Assembly: GCF_001427875.1 (NCBI RefSeq)
Contig: NZ_LMHK01000002.1
Span: 801,028 to 865,027, forward strand
DNA from: Devosia sp. Root685
GTDB taxonomy: Bacteria; Pseudomonadota; Alphaproteobacteria; Rhizobiales; Devosiaceae
DNA: 64,000 nt
Direction: 5' to 3'
Positions 45,111-53,452 of this stretch are shown here, one piece after another. Made by a program: the position numbers and the translations under genes. The notes beneath the pieces were generated by a model, which saw only the letters and a list, made by a program, of their open reading frames with translations, ran no database searches and was not told the DNA's origin. Numbering within the stretch: the stretch's first letter is position 1; every line of letters starts with the position of its first letter.

Positions 45111-45626
45111 ATGTCGTCACCACGCGGATATTCCCGCCTGCAGATCGTCCTCCACTGGACCATAGCCGCGCTGATCGTCGTGCAATTGACGATCAATGCC
45201 GACATGCAGCAGGCCTTCGCCCAACGCCTGGCCGGCACAATTCCGGATAATTTCGGCGCCATATTCCACGCCGCTATCGGCATTTCGATACTGGTGCTCG
45301 CCGTGCTGCGTCTCGGCCTCCGCCAGGTGCGGGGTGTGCCCGAGCCGCCAAAGGGCAATCATCCCCTATTGAACCTACTCAGCCATCTGACGCATCTGCT
45401 GCTCTATGGCTTTCTATTCTTCATGCCGATCAGCGGCGCCATCGCCTGGTTTGGGGGCATCGAAACTGCCGGCGTGCTGCACGAGCTCGGGCGTCTCATT
45501 CTTATCCCGGCCATACTCCTCCATGTCGGCGGCGCCGTCGTGGAGGAGCTGGTGCTGGGCAATCGTGTTGTCAGGCGGATAACGAGCGCAAAAGCGCCTG
45601 CCCCCCATCAGTCGGGCAAGGCATAA
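45111..45626 (+). CDS. Cytochrome b561-family diheme membrane protein
   Basis: The 171-residue protein has four membrane helices with the b561 heme His pattern (QIVLHWTIAALIVVQL; FHAAIGISILVLAVLRLGLR; LSHLTHLLLYGFLFFMPISG; ILLHVGGAVVEEL). It mediates transmembrane electron transfer between quinone and a periplasmic partner. It is divergent from the oxidase operon, and its 3' end overlaps the PQQ dehydrogenase stop by 19 bases. Its place between an oxidase and a quinone-linked dehydrogenase fits a respiratory role. Confidence 0.88.
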   Translation: MSSPRGYSRLQIVLHWTIAALIVVQLTINADMQQAFAQRLAGTIPDNFGAIFHAAIGISILVLAVLRLGLRQVRGVPEPPKGNHPLLNLLSHLTHLLLYGFLFFMPISGAIAWFGGIETAGVLHELGRLILIPAILLHVGGAVVEELVLGNRVVRRITSAKAPAPHQSGKA

Positions 45627-48079
45627 GCGATAAAATAGTCGCCGATCGGGGTCCCCATGAAGTCATGGCCGCCCGCATTGAGGACGACGATCTGCTTGCC
45701 GCCCGCTTCATAGGTCATCGGCGTTGCCTGGCCACCGGCAGGCAATTCGACCTGCCAGAGTTCGTCGCCGGTTTCGGTGTCGATGGCCCGGAACAGATCA
45801 TCCGTCGTTGCACTGATAAAGAACAGTCCCGATGCGGTGACGACACCACCGCCATTATTGGGCGTGCCGATATCGACGGGCAGCATCGAGGGGATACCGA
45901 AGGGCCCGTTCTTGCGGGCGGACCCGAAGGGGCGATCCCAGAGCATTTCGCGCGTGTTGAGATCGATGGCGGCAATGCCGCCATAGGGGGGCTGCTTGCA
46001 CAGAAGTCCGGTGAACGGCACGCGCCAGCCTGCATTGACGCGAATGCCATAGGGCGATTCCGCCTGGGGGCTGATCGAACCATGCGAGCCCGAACCGGCG
46101 TCCGGATCATAGCTGGGGTCGTTGATCGAAACGACGCCCATGGCATCGACCTCCTCGCGGGGCACCAGCTGATTATAGTTCGGCATATTGTTGTAGTTGG
46201 CGATCAAGACGCCATTGACCGGATCGACAGCAATGCCGCCCCAATCCGAGCCACCATTGTAACCGGGAAACTGAATCCAGGGCTGATCGACCGTCGGCGG
46301 CGTATAAACACCGTCATAAGCTGCCTGACGGAACTGGATACGGCACCAAAGCTGGTCGAGCGGCGTCGTGCCCCACATCTGCGCTTCGGTGAGATCGGGT
46401 TTCAGGAGATTGGGGAAATCGGTCACATAGGGCTGCGTGGGCGATAACCGTTCCGGCTCGACCCCACCCTGCGGCGCAGGGCGTTCTTCTATATTGACCA
46501 ACGGTTCGCCGGTCGCGCGATCAAGAATATAGAACTGCGCCTGCTTGGACGGCATGATGATGGCCGGGACGGGACCCTCCGGCGTCGGAAAATCGACGAG
46601 ACTCCCCTGCCCGCCCAAGTCATAATCCCAGATATCGTAATGCACCGTCTGGTAGTGCCAGGCGACCGCGCCCGTCTCCACATCAAGAGCAACAATCGCC
46701 GTCGAATAGGTGTTTTCGGCCTCGGAGCGGTCGCCGCCCCAATAATCGACCGCCGAATTACCCATGGGGATATAGACAAGGCCAAGCTCGTCGTCGCCCG
46801 AAGCGATGGTCCAGCTGTTCGGCGTGCCCTCGGTGTAAACCTCGCCCTCGGGCGGCAGACCGGTCTCGCCGGGCCGGTCCATGTCCCAGGCCCATTCAAG
46901 TTCGCCGGTTACCGCATTGAAGCCGCGGATCACGCCAGAAGGTGCCGTGCGCTGCTGGCCATCGCTGACCTGGCTGCCGACCACCAATACGTCGCGAACC
47001 AAAGTTGGCGGCGAGGTGGGCGCATAAAAACCAGGTGCGAAATCGCCAATGCCTTCCATGAGGTTGACCATGCCGCTATTGCCGAAATCCGGGCACAGCT
47101 GGCCCGTCTCGGTGTCGAGAGCGATCATGCGGGCATCATGGGTAAGGTTCACGACGCGGCTGGCACAAAGTTCGCCCCGTTCGGCGGTCGGGTCCTCGAA
47201 ATAGACAAGACCCCGGCACGAGGCATTGTAACCCAGGGCATCGGTGGAAACTTCCGGATCGAAGGTCCAGAACTGGGTGCCTGTCGCCGCATCAAGGGCG
47301 AATATCTTGTTCATCGCCGAACAGAGATAGAGGCGATCCCCGACCTTGACCGGTGTATTCTGATTGCCGAAGGGCTCGTCGTTTTGGGGCAGGTCGCCGG
47401 TGCGGAATTCCCAGATCTTCTCAAGGCCCGCGACGTTTTCCTTGGTGATCTGTTCGAGTGGCGAATAGCGCAGGGCACGGTGCGTGCCACCATAAGCGGG
47501 CCAGTCCGCCCCTGTCTCGAGCGCCACATAGGTGGGCTGGGCAGGCACGGCGACGAGTTCCGGAGCCGCGTCCGCCGGCCCCCCGTAGGGTTCTGGGGTG
47601 ACGGCGGCGGGTTCTTCCATCTCCTGCGCCAACGGTGTCCCAATCCCCTGATTGGCGATGCCGACAACGCCGAGTGCGCCCGCCAATACCAGTCCGGCCG
47701 CTGCGGCCTGACCAAAACGCCGGACCGAACCGCGCAGCATGGGCACTGTCGTCAGCACCAGAATAAGCACGATGGTCGGCGCAATCAGTCGTGGGACCTG
47801 CCCCCAACCATCAAGGCCAACCTCCCAAAGCGCCCAGATCAAGGTCGCGATATAAGTGATTATATAAATCCAAAGAGCATTGAGGCTGCGCTGAAACAGG
47901 AACCAGGCGGTCAGAAGAAGGCCGATGCCCGCGGGCAGATAATACCAGGAGCCACCGAGGGTTATGAGCCAGAGGCCGCCCGCTGCAATCGGCAGTCCGA
48001 AAACCAGCAGCACGACGCCCACAAACATGGTCCACCAGAACCCCAAGCCCCTCTGTTCCGCTCTGCCTTGCCCGCTCAT
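45608..48079 (-). CDS. gcd: Membrane-bound PQQ-dependent glucose/quinate/shikimate-family dehydrogenase
   Basis: The 823-residue enzyme has about five N-terminal membrane helices (residues 1-145) and an eight-bladed PQQ propeller in the periplasm. Propeller motifs include DWPAYGGTHRALRYSPLEQITKENV, FWTFDPEV, LLYWGGDR-like YWGGDRSEAENTYSTAIVALD and LWQVELPAGGQATPMTYEAGGKQIVVL. It oxidises glucose or a related substrate and passes electrons to ubiquinone. No PQQ synthesis genes are in the window. An exact EcfG promoter lies 32 bases upstream of its start. Confidence 0.9.
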   Translation of the reverse strand: MSGQGRAEQRGLGFWWTMFVGVVLLVFGLPIAAGGLWLITLGGSWYYLPAGIGLLLTAWFLFQRSLNALWIYIITYIATLIWALWEVGLDGWGQVPRLIAPTIVLILVLTTVPMLRGSVRRFGQAAAAGLVLAGALGVVGIANQGIGTPLAQEMEEPAAVTPEPYGGPADAAPELVAVPAQPTYVALETGADWPAYGGTHRALRYSPLEQITKENVAGLEKIWEFRTGDLPQNDEPFGNQNTPVKVGDRLYLCSAMNKIFALDAATGTQFWTFDPEVSTDALGYNASCRGLVYFEDPTAERGELCASRVVNLTHDARMIALDTETGQLCPDFGNSGMVNLMEGIGDFAPGFYAPTSPPTLVRDVLVVGSQVSDGQQRTAPSGVIRGFNAVTGELEWAWDMDRPGETGLPPEGEVYTEGTPNSWTIASGDDELGLVYIPMGNSAVDYWGGDRSEAENTYSTAIVALDVETGAVAWHYQTVHYDIWDYDLGGQGSLVDFPTPEGPVPAIIMPSKQAQFYILDRATGEPLVNIEERPAPQGGVEPERLSPTQPYVTDFPNLLKPDLTEAQMWGTTPLDQLWCRIQFRQAAYDGVYTPPTVDQPWIQFPGYNGGSDWGGIAVDPVNGVLIANYNNMPNYNQLVPREEVDAMGVVSINDPSYDPDAGSGSHGSISPQAESPYGIRVNAGWRVPFTGLLCKQPPYGGIAAIDLNTREMLWDRPFGSARKNGPFGIPSMLPVDIGTPNNGGGVVTASGLFFISATTDDLFRAIDTETGDELWQVELPAGGQATPMTYEAGGKQIVVLNAGGHDFMGTPIGDYFIAYALPD

Positions 48080-48111
48080 ATCCTAACCCTCCGCCTTTGC
48101 TGCTCAAGGCC

Positions 48112-48136
48112 AACGCCTCGCGCTGGTCGCAGTTCC
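48112..48136 (-). promoter_or_regulatory. EcfG-type promoter of the PQQ dehydrogenase gene
   Basis: On the minus strand GGAAC (48136-48132), a 16-base spacer and CGTT (48115-48112) match the general-stress consensus exactly. The gcd start is 32 bases downstream. Confidence 0.72.
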
Positions 48137-48182
48137 CGGAAAGGCGCAGCGGAATGACCGGGCCGGCTTGACGTAAGTTGAG

Positions 48183-48208
48183 GGAACGCCCTGCCTCCTT
48201 GCCACGTT
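48183..48208 (+). promoter_or_regulatory. EcfG-type promoter of the SDR gene
   Basis: GGAAC (48183-48187), a 17-base spacer and CGTT (48205-48208) match the general-stress consensus exactly, 24 bases before the SDR start. It is divergent from the gcd EcfG promoter in the same 153-bp gap. Confidence 0.75.
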
Positions 48209-48232
48209 GGCCGATCGAAAGAGGAGTTTCAG

Positions 48233-49126
48233 ATGGCCGACCGTTTCACCATGCAAGACCCGCGACATCAGTTTCCCGCGCCGCCCTTTCCGCAGCAGCC
48301 TCAGTCCCCTCCGGGTCTGGTCAGCAAGATGCGGCCGGTGCCGGATCATGGCGAGGAAAGCTATTCCGGCTTCGGCCGCCTGCTCGGTCGCAAGGCGCTG
48401 ATTACCGGCGGCGACTCCGGCATCGGCCGGGCCGCGGCAATCGCCTATGCAAGGGAAGGCGCCGATGTGGCGATCAACTTCCTGCCTTCGGAGAAAAGTG
48501 ATGCTGAAGAAGTGTTGGGCTATATCGAAAAGGCCGGCACAAAAGGCGTTGCCCTACCCGGCGATGTGTCCGACGAGAAGGTCTGCAAGGCTCTGATCGA
48601 AGACGCCGTCAAGGCGTTGGGCGGTCTCGACATCCTCGTCATCAATGCGGCGAGACAACAGGCGCGAAAATCGGTCGCCGAGGTTTCGAGCGAGGATTTT
48701 GATCGCACGCTCAAGACCAATCTCTACGCGCTCCACTGGCTCGCCCAGGCCGCCGTTCCCCATCTGCCTCCCGGCGCATCGATCATCACAACGGCCTCGA
48801 TCCAGGCCTATGAACCATCGGCGCACCTTCTCGACTATGCGACCACCAAGGCCGGCATAGTTGCCTATACCAAGGCGCTGTCCACTCAGCTTATCGAAAA
48901 GGGCATCCGCGTAAACGCGGTCGCGCCCGGCCCCTTCTGGACTGTGTTGCAGCCGAGCGGTGGGCAATTCCCTGAAAAGGTCGAAACGTTCGGCGGGGAT
49001 AGCGCCTTCGGCCGCCCCGGACAGCCGGTTGAACTCGCCCCGGTCTATGTCCTGCTGGCCTCGCAGGAGGCAAGCTTCATCACTGGAGAGGTCTTCGGGG
49101 TGACCGGTGGGAAGGGTATCGCCTGA
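48233..49126 (+). CDS. SDR oxidoreductase, YghA-like stress type
   Basis: The 297-residue SDR has a Pro/Gln-rich N-terminal extension (about 50 residues; FPAPPFPQQPQSPPG) before the cofactor motif ALITGGDSGIGRAAAIAYAREGADVAI. The catalytic region is TASIQAYEPSAHLLDYATTKAGI with Tyr and Lys. This extended group (YghA/general stress protein 39 type) is typically stress induced and reduces aldehydes or sugars. The EcfG promoter 24 bases upstream supports this. GAGGAG lies at a good distance from the ATG. Confidence 0.9.
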   Translation: MADRFTMQDPRHQFPAPPFPQQPQSPPGLVSKMRPVPDHGEESYSGFGRLLGRKALITGGDSGIGRAAAIAYAREGADVAINFLPSEKSDAEEVLGYIEKAGTKGVALPGDVSDEKVCKALIEDAVKALGGLDILVINAARQQARKSVAEVSSEDFDRTLKTNLYALHWLAQAAVPHLPPGASIITTASIQAYEPSAHLLDYATTKAGIVAYTKALSTQLIEKGIRVNAVAPGPFWTVLQPSGGQFPEKVETFGGDSAFGRPGQPVELAPVYVLLASQEASFITGEVFGVTGGKGIA

Positions 49127-49178
49127 TCCTGTCCTTGATGACACCGCGATCACGTTTGTTTGCCTCGATCACTTCATC

Positions 49179-49203
49179 GGAACATGCCCCGCGGCCGACC
49201 GTT
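49179..49203 (+). promoter_or_regulatory. EcfG-type promoter of the Gln/Gly-rich protein gene
   Basis: GGAAC (49179-49183), a 16-base spacer and CGTT (49200-49203) match the general-stress consensus exactly, 48 bases before the start at 49252. Confidence 0.72.
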
Positions 49204-49251
49204 CCCCAAACGCCGGACCTTCAGGTCTGGAGAACCGGAGGAGGAACTCCC

Positions 49252-49542
49252 ATGCCAAATAATAACGACGAACAGAACTTCGACCGCAATCGCCAGGGAT
49301 CCCAGGGCGGCCAGCAATCGGGCCAAAAACAACAGGGTCAGCAAGGTGGTCAGCAGGGCCAGCAGAATAACCTGCCCGATGACGCGGACATGGATCAGGA
49401 CCGCAACCGCCAGGGCGGAGCCGGCGGCCAACAGTCTGGCGAAAACCAGCAGGGCCGCCAAGGAAACGACCAGTTCCGCAAGGAACAGGGCGGCTCAGGT
49501 CAACAGAACCGCCCCGATCAGGGCAAGCCTGACCAGCGATAG
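49252..49542 (+). CDS. Gln/Gly-rich disordered protein with internal repeats
   Basis: The 96-residue protein starts after GGAGGAGG and is dominated by Gln, Gly, Asn, Asp and Arg. Two similar units occur: DRNRQGSQGGQQSGQKQQG and DRNRQGGAGGQQSGENQQG. It lacks hydrophobic residues, so it is probably fully disordered and very soluble, like hydrophilin or desiccation-protection proteins. The EcfG promoter supports a stress role. A coding origin is favoured over a shadow because of the ribosome site, promoter and repeat structure at protein level. Confidence 0.72.
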   Translation: MPNNNDEQNFDRNRQGSQGGQQSGQKQQGQQGGQQGQQNNLPDDADMDQDRNRQGGAGGQQSGENQQGRQGNDQFRKEQGGSGQQNRPDQGKPDQR

Positions 49543-49549
49543 ATTGCGA

Positions 49550-49582
49550 CTGGCGGCGGCGGTCAAGCCGCCTCCGCCCCAG
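49550..49582. terminator. Hairpin between convergent genes
   Basis: A long imperfect GC stem (CTGGCGGCGGCGG against GCCGCCTCCGCCCCAG around TCAA) lies between the stops of the Gln/Gly-rich gene and the convergent ClpP-like gene. It lacks a clear T-tract, so its role as a terminator is inferred from position. Confidence 0.4.
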
Positions 49583-49616
49583 TTCGAAGAGGGATCAGGA
49601 ATTGGACAAGCACGAT

Positions 49617-50165
49617 TCAGATCTGAATGATCTGCTCCCCTTTTGGCAGAGAAAATTCGCGCACCGCCTCGACCAATCCGTAGTTCACAGCCTGCACGGG
49701 CGAGATGTAGATTTCGCTGTGACGTCTCGCCGCCAATACGTCTTCGGGGATCCGACTGCGCTCACGCAGGATATTGTCGGTGCGATCATCATCCGCCAGC
49801 GCCGCATCCAACGTTGATTGCAGGCGCCGTGCCGTCAGCCCTTCGGATTGGCCCATGGTCGTCGGATGGATCATGAACATGCCGTGGGCCGAGCAAAACC
49901 GCTGCTGTGCTCCAAGGAAGACCGACACCGCGATCGAACTCACCGATCCCGTATTATAGATCACCAGCTCTAGCGGCAGGGCCCTGATGTGATTGTAAAG
50001 ATAGACCCCATCAGCGACATAGCCGCCACTTGAACTGAAGGCCAGGTGAACGAGCGAAACACCGCTATTGATTGCGGAATTCAGCGCTCCCGCCAGCCTG
50101 CCGACGCCGGCCGGCTCGATCGGACCGGTAAATCCGAAATAGGCGGTTTCATGAGTTTCATCCAT
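49617..50165 (-). CDS. ClpP-like serine protease domain protein
   Basis: The 182-residue protein fits the ClpP/crotonase fold. It has LVHLAFSSSGGYVADGVYLYNHIRALP, then the nucleophile region NTGSVSSIAVSVFLGA with a Ser at the ClpP position, then RFCSAHGMFMIHPTTMG with the His. It is not the housekeeping ClpP: the sequence around these motifs differs and no ClpX or ClpA gene is adjacent. The start at 50165 (MDETHETAYF) is favoured because an EcfG promoter ends 20 bases upstream. Confidence 0.8.
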   Translation of the reverse strand: MDETHETAYFGFTGPIEPAGVGRLAGALNSAINSGVSLVHLAFSSSGGYVADGVYLYNHIRALPLELVIYNTGSVSSIAVSVFLGAQQRFCSAHGMFMIHPTTMGQSEGLTARRLQSTLDAALADDDRTDNILRERSRIPEDVLAARRHSEIYISPVQAVNYGLVEAVREFSLPKGEQIIQI

Positions 50166-50185
50166 AGCGCGTCCTCCCATGGTCG

Positions 50186-50211
50186 AACGGGCGGCGCCGG
50201 ATTCCGGTTCC
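50186..50211 (-). promoter_or_regulatory. EcfG-type promoter of the ClpP-like gene
   Basis: On the minus strand GGAAC (50211-50207), a 17-base spacer and CGTT (50189-50186) match the consensus exactly. The start codon is 20 bases downstream. Confidence 0.72.
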
Positions 50212-50241
50212 TTGGCTCGTCCCAGTGGGGCCGGACAGCCG

Positions 50242-50943
50242 TCACAACTGCTTAAGCAGGAGATCACGCGCCTGATTGATCTTGGCCGCGAGATAGCTTG
50301 AGCCACCGCGATCGGGATGAAGCGCTTTCATCAGATCACGATGCGCTGCCCTGATTTCATCGTCGCTGGCGCCGGGCTGCAAACCGAGAACCTCATAAGC
50401 CTCGGCCACCGGGTCGCCTGCCGTTGCCGCGCCGGGCTGTTCGCCCGCATCCTGACCGGCGAAATATTCCCGCCAACCGCCGCGATTGGCATCCAGCCAG
50501 CTCTCAAGCAAGCTCAGGCTATCGGCATCGTCTTCCACTTCAGCCAAAAGAATCCGCGTGTCCATCTCGCCCAGATCCATCAGGTCCATGCCGGCAAATT
50601 GGCCATTCAGCACACGGCCGGAGACAGCGCCCGTGTCGTGATCCAATTCCATGGCGAAGCTAAAACTCTGCACCTTTGAAATATTGCCCGCGTCCATGGC
50701 CGGCCCATCAAAGGAAATCGGCCCCAGCCTGCCGGTCCGCAACACCGCGAATGCAGCTGCCCCGACAAAAAGGGCAAGATCGAACCGGCGCGCCAGCAGC
50801 AAGCCCAGGGCAACCAAGGCGCCAAGCCCACCGACAACCCAGCGCAGGCCACGCATCAATATTCGCCGGTCGAGCTTGAGCAGGTAATTGACGAGGGCAA
50901 GAGAGGCCAGGAGAACCAGGGCGCCAAGAAAAATATAGGTCAC
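50242..50943 (-). CDS. Membrane-anchored J-domain protein
   Basis: The 233-residue protein uses a GTG that overlaps the VWA gene stop (GTGA). It has N-terminal membrane helices (residues about 1-20 and 35-65) and a C-terminal J domain (about 165-233; [34 protein letters not shown]) with the HPD motif. C-terminal J domains on membrane anchors recruit DnaK to the membrane. Coupling to a VWA protein suggests a joint complex. A longer upstream open frame is a shadow of the VWA gene. Confidence 0.82.
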   Translation of the reverse strand: MTYIFLGALVLLASLALVNYLLKLDRRILMRGLRWVVGGLGALVALGLLLARRFDLALFVGAAAFAVLRTGRLGPISFDGPAMDAGNISKVQSFSFAMELDHDTGAVSGRVLNGQFAGMDLMDLGEMDTRILLAEVEDDADSLSLLESWLDANRGGWREYFAGQDAGEQPGAATAGDPVAEAYEVLGLQPGASDDEIRAAHRDLMKALHPDRGGSSYLAAKINQARDLLLKQL

Positions 50944-51659
50944 GGCGGCAACTGGGCCAACAGTGCCTGAGCCTGGCCGCTGGCCTGCAGCTTCAGCATG
51001 GTCCTGCCGCCGCTGGCATAGGCCGCCACCGCCTTGAGGAGGGCAGCCAATTCTTCCGGCGCTGTGGCATCGAACCGGGCATAGGCGCCTTTGCTCAATC
51101 TTGCAAAGCCACGAAAAGCCGCTTCGACCTGGGCATCCCGGCCCTCCTGAAAGACGAAGATGGGGAGGCCGAGCAATCCGAGTTGCCCCGCCTGTTCGGA
51201 CAACAGATCGACATTTTCCTCGATCGCATCGCCAACATAAATCACCGCATTGATCCGCTTCTTGGCGTGCTCGTCCCGCGCGTGGGAGAAAACCTTGGCA
51301 ATCTGCGTATTCCCGCCGCGGCAGTCGATACCGCTCATGAGCTTGGCCAAAGCATCGCCATCGACGACCCATTTGCTGGCCCGGCATTCGCCAAAACCGC
51401 GAAAATAGAGCAGTTGCACCTGCAAGGCGCTCGGCTTGGGAATGGCACGAAACATTTCCGCCTGCAGCGAGCAGGCAATATCCCACGTTGGCTGGCGGCT
51501 CATCGTCGCATCAAGGGCAAACAATAGCCGCCCATCCTGGCCAGCATTGGGACGCCCCAGCGCGCCAACCTTTTTGACGAAAGCAGCGATGTCGCCGCTG
51601 ACCCTGCCCTTATCGGGCAATCCGGACATGTTTGGTGCGTCGACGTCCTTTTTTACCAT
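50940..51659 (-). CDS. VWA-domain protein
   Basis: The 239-residue protein has a von Willebrand A-like core ([25 protein letters not shown]; then [20 protein letters not shown] and [23 protein letters not shown]). The metal site is DATMSR, a slight variant of DxSxS. It acts by binding a partner through Mg or Ca. Start at 51659 ([10 protein letters not shown]) gives a natural length. Its four-base overlap with the J-domain gene implies a fixed partnership. Confidence 0.78.
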   Translation of the reverse strand: MVKKDVDAPNMSGLPDKGRVSGDIAAFVKKVGALGRPNAGQDGRLLFALDATMSRQPTWDIACSLQAEMFRAIPKPSALQVQLLYFRGFGECRASKWVVDGDALAKLMSGIDCRGGNTQIAKVFSHARDEHAKKRINAVIYVGDAIEENVDLLSEQAGQLGLLGLPIFVFQEGRDAQVEAAFRGFARLSKGAYARFDATAPEELAALLKAVAAYASGGRTMLKLQASGQAQALLAQLPP

Positions 51660-51765
51660 GCCCTCAATATGTGAGACCGCGATAGCAGCCGCAAGACCCA
51701 AGCGATCCCAACATTGTCAGTGCAGCGTCACCGGCGGCATTCGCGGGACGGAGGCGGTTTGCCTG

Positions 51766-52044
51766 TTACTCAACCTTATGTCGCTGCAGCCGCGCTGCCT
51801 GCCTGGTTTTCTTGCTATCGTCGAAATCAAAGGTGACGCGGGCCCGGAAGACCTGGACCTCCCGTTCATCCAGCACGCTTATGGCAATATTGAGTGGACC
51901 ATCTTGCGGAATAGCTTCGGCGGCGATACTCGCGATCGTCAGCACCGCTTCCCGCCGTGCCGCCCCGTCGTCAAGCAAGTCCACGCCTTCGGTGTCCTCC
52001 TTTATCTCGTTGTTGAGAGCGATATCGAAATAAAACCTTCGCAC
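51766..52044 (-). CDS. DUF6894-like small protein
   Basis: The 92-residue protein begins MRRFYFDIALNNEIKEDTEGVDLLDDGAARREAVLTIASIAAEA, the typical opening of DUF6894 proteins common in Rhizobiales, followed by two strands (LNIAISVLDEREVQVFRARVTFDF). Function unknown. A candidate EcfG promoter with an 18-base spacer lies 21 bases upstream, overlapping the 3' end of the crp-type gene. Confidence 0.75.
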   Translation of the reverse strand: MRRFYFDIALNNEIKEDTEGVDLLDDGAARREAVLTIASIAAEAIPQDGPLNIAISVLDEREVQVFRARVTFDFDDSKKTRQAARLQRHKVE

Positions 52045-52065
52045 TGACGCCTCCGTTTTTCTCCC

Positions 52066-52092
52066 AACGTCAAAGACATGCTATCGAGTTCC
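52066..52092 (-). promoter_or_regulatory. Weak EcfG-type promoter candidate for the DUF6894 gene
   Basis: On the minus strand GGAAC (52092-52088) and CGTT (52069-52066) are exact but the spacer is 18 bases, one more than usual. The start codon is 21 bases downstream. It overlaps the end of the upstream crp-like gene. Confidence 0.38.
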
Positions 52093-52839
52093 TTCACGAC
52101 TTGCTTGATCGGCCACTACACCCGCCATGATGTGCAGATAGCTCGAATCGAACATCCCCAATTCGGCTAGCTCCCGCCATCGAAGGACGGTTACGCGACC
52201 CCGCTCGAAGTCCACCAACTTCTGCAACCGGAGGTCCTGAAGAGTTCGATTGGCGTGAACGGTGGATGTGCCAAGCATATCGGCAATGGCGATCTGGCTG
52301 ATCGGAAGCGCAAAGCTGTTTTCTCTATTAAGGCCGACAAGCCGAGACCGGACGTAAAGCTCACAAAAGAGATGAGCCATGCGAGCCGGGGCCTCCGCCT
52401 GACCAAGCATCAACATCCAGGCCCGAAAAGCGGCTGCATCGATCAACGTATCGCGCCAAAGAAGCGCTGTTAGTGTCGCGGATTGATCGAGAACGTTTTG
52501 GATCGCCGCGTGGGAGATAAGGGCGACCTCCGCCGGGGCCGTCGCGACCAAACTATGATCCATTTTGGGCAGATGGAGGCTATGGAGATCAGGGATGTCT
52601 CCTGCCATATGCAGCGAGAATATCTGCCGATTGCCCGTGACCAACACTTTGGAGCGATGCACATACCCTGTGACGACGAGGCAGCAAGAGCTGGAGGTGC
52701 TACCCTCGGCAACGATCTCCTCGCCCTTTGAAACGCGCCGCCGCCTGAACGGCAATGAGACCAATAGATCCCGATCTTCCGCGTTAAGTTTTCCGATCGC
52801 GCCCAAGCGGCGCAACAGGAAATCGATCGTCTTATCCAT
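52081..52839 (-). CDS. Crp/Fnr-family transcriptional regulator
   Basis: The 252-residue protein has an N-terminal cyclic-nucleotide-binding-like domain (GEEIVAEGSTSSSCCLVVTGYVHRSK) and a C-terminal HTH (ISQIAIADMLGTSTVHANRTLQDLRLQKLVDFERGRV). No Cys cluster for an iron-sulfur site is visible, so it is not an FNR oxygen sensor. It lies in the stress region and may tune the neighbouring genes; its ligand is unknown. Confidence 0.87.
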   Translation of the reverse strand: MDKTIDFLLRRLGAIGKLNAEDRDLLVSLPFRRRRVSKGEEIVAEGSTSSSCCLVVTGYVHRSKVLVTGNRQIFSLHMAGDIPDLHSLHLPKMDHSLVATAPAEVALISHAAIQNVLDQSATLTALLWRDTLIDAAAFRAWMLMLGQAEAPARMAHLFCELYVRSRLVGLNRENSFALPISQIAIADMLGTSTVHANRTLQDLRLQKLVDFERGRVTVLRWRELAELGMFDSSYLHIMAGVVADQASREGTR

Positions 52840-52981
52840 GCGTGCCTCCGATCTCCGTGGCGCTCTCCGCGGCTTGTCCGCTAAGAAACGATCTCACGCC
52901 TGGTAGGGATTTCCCTCCTGTCGAAAGGTGTTCAGCTTGATAATCGTTCCCCGTGTCGCGGCCAGCGGCAGACAGGCCCGC

Positions 52982-53203
52982 TCAGCGCGCGCCTAACCGC
53001 GTATAAAGGCGCACCATATTGAGTTGCTGTGGACCGCCCTCCCAGTAGATCTTGGCGACGGGCTTCGCGCCCTTGGACGCGCCACGAACCAGGTCCAACC
53101 CGAGCACAACGGCCGCCGCACCTTCCGGCGTTGCCGCAAGGGTAATGTGGCTGACCTCGGCCTCAGCGTCTTCAGCGAGCGCAACAACCCGATACGTCTT
53201 CAT
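52982..53203 (-). CDS. Small hypothetical protein, paralog of 34563-34769
   Basis: The 73-residue protein (MKTYRVVALAEDAEAEVSHI start) ends KIYWEGGPQQLNMVRLYTRLGAR, which aligns with the 68-residue protein at 34563-34769 in the strand order, helix and the YW and NMVRLY positions. Its ATG overlaps the stop of a 21-codon open frame (ATGA), so it is probably translated by coupling. No signal peptide or membrane helix. Function unknown. Confidence 0.68.
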   Translation of the reverse strand: MKTYRVVALAEDAEAEVSHITLAATPEGAAAVVLGLDLVRGASKGAKPVAKIYWEGGPQQLNMVRLYTRLGAR

Positions 53204-53265
53204 CGTTCACCCCGCTCCCCTCCGCTGGCCCGAATGCGTAGGACGCAGAATAAATAGTCGAGCAT
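53200..53265 (-). CDS. 21-residue leader-type peptide coupled to the next small gene
   Basis: The short frame MLDYLFCVLRIRASGGERGER has AAGGAGAA seven bases before its ATG and a stop that overlaps the next gene's start (ATGA). Its hydrophobic N-terminus and Arg-rich tail could be a regulatory leader or a microprotein. The coupled layout and strong ribosome site favour translation. Confidence 0.5.
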   Translation of the reverse strand: MLDYLFCVLRIRASGGERGER

Positions 53266-53452
53266 ATCGTTCTCCTTGGAGCAGCGTCTCCCACACCCGT
53301 GGCTCGAACGACATCGTCCGAAAGGTTGGGAACGCCCACTCCGATGAGAAGCGCCAATCGGGACCCTCGCATTAACATGGTTTAGTGGGGCCCTTCGATT
53401 GCGCGAGAAATCCGCGGCGCGGCCCGGTGCCTGCGTCTCCAAGAGCCCAAGC

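Noticed and set aside
46640..48157. 505-residue plus-strand frame opposite the PQQ dehydrogenase
   Set aside because: It would run through the gcd promoter and is an antisense shadow of conserved propeller repeats.
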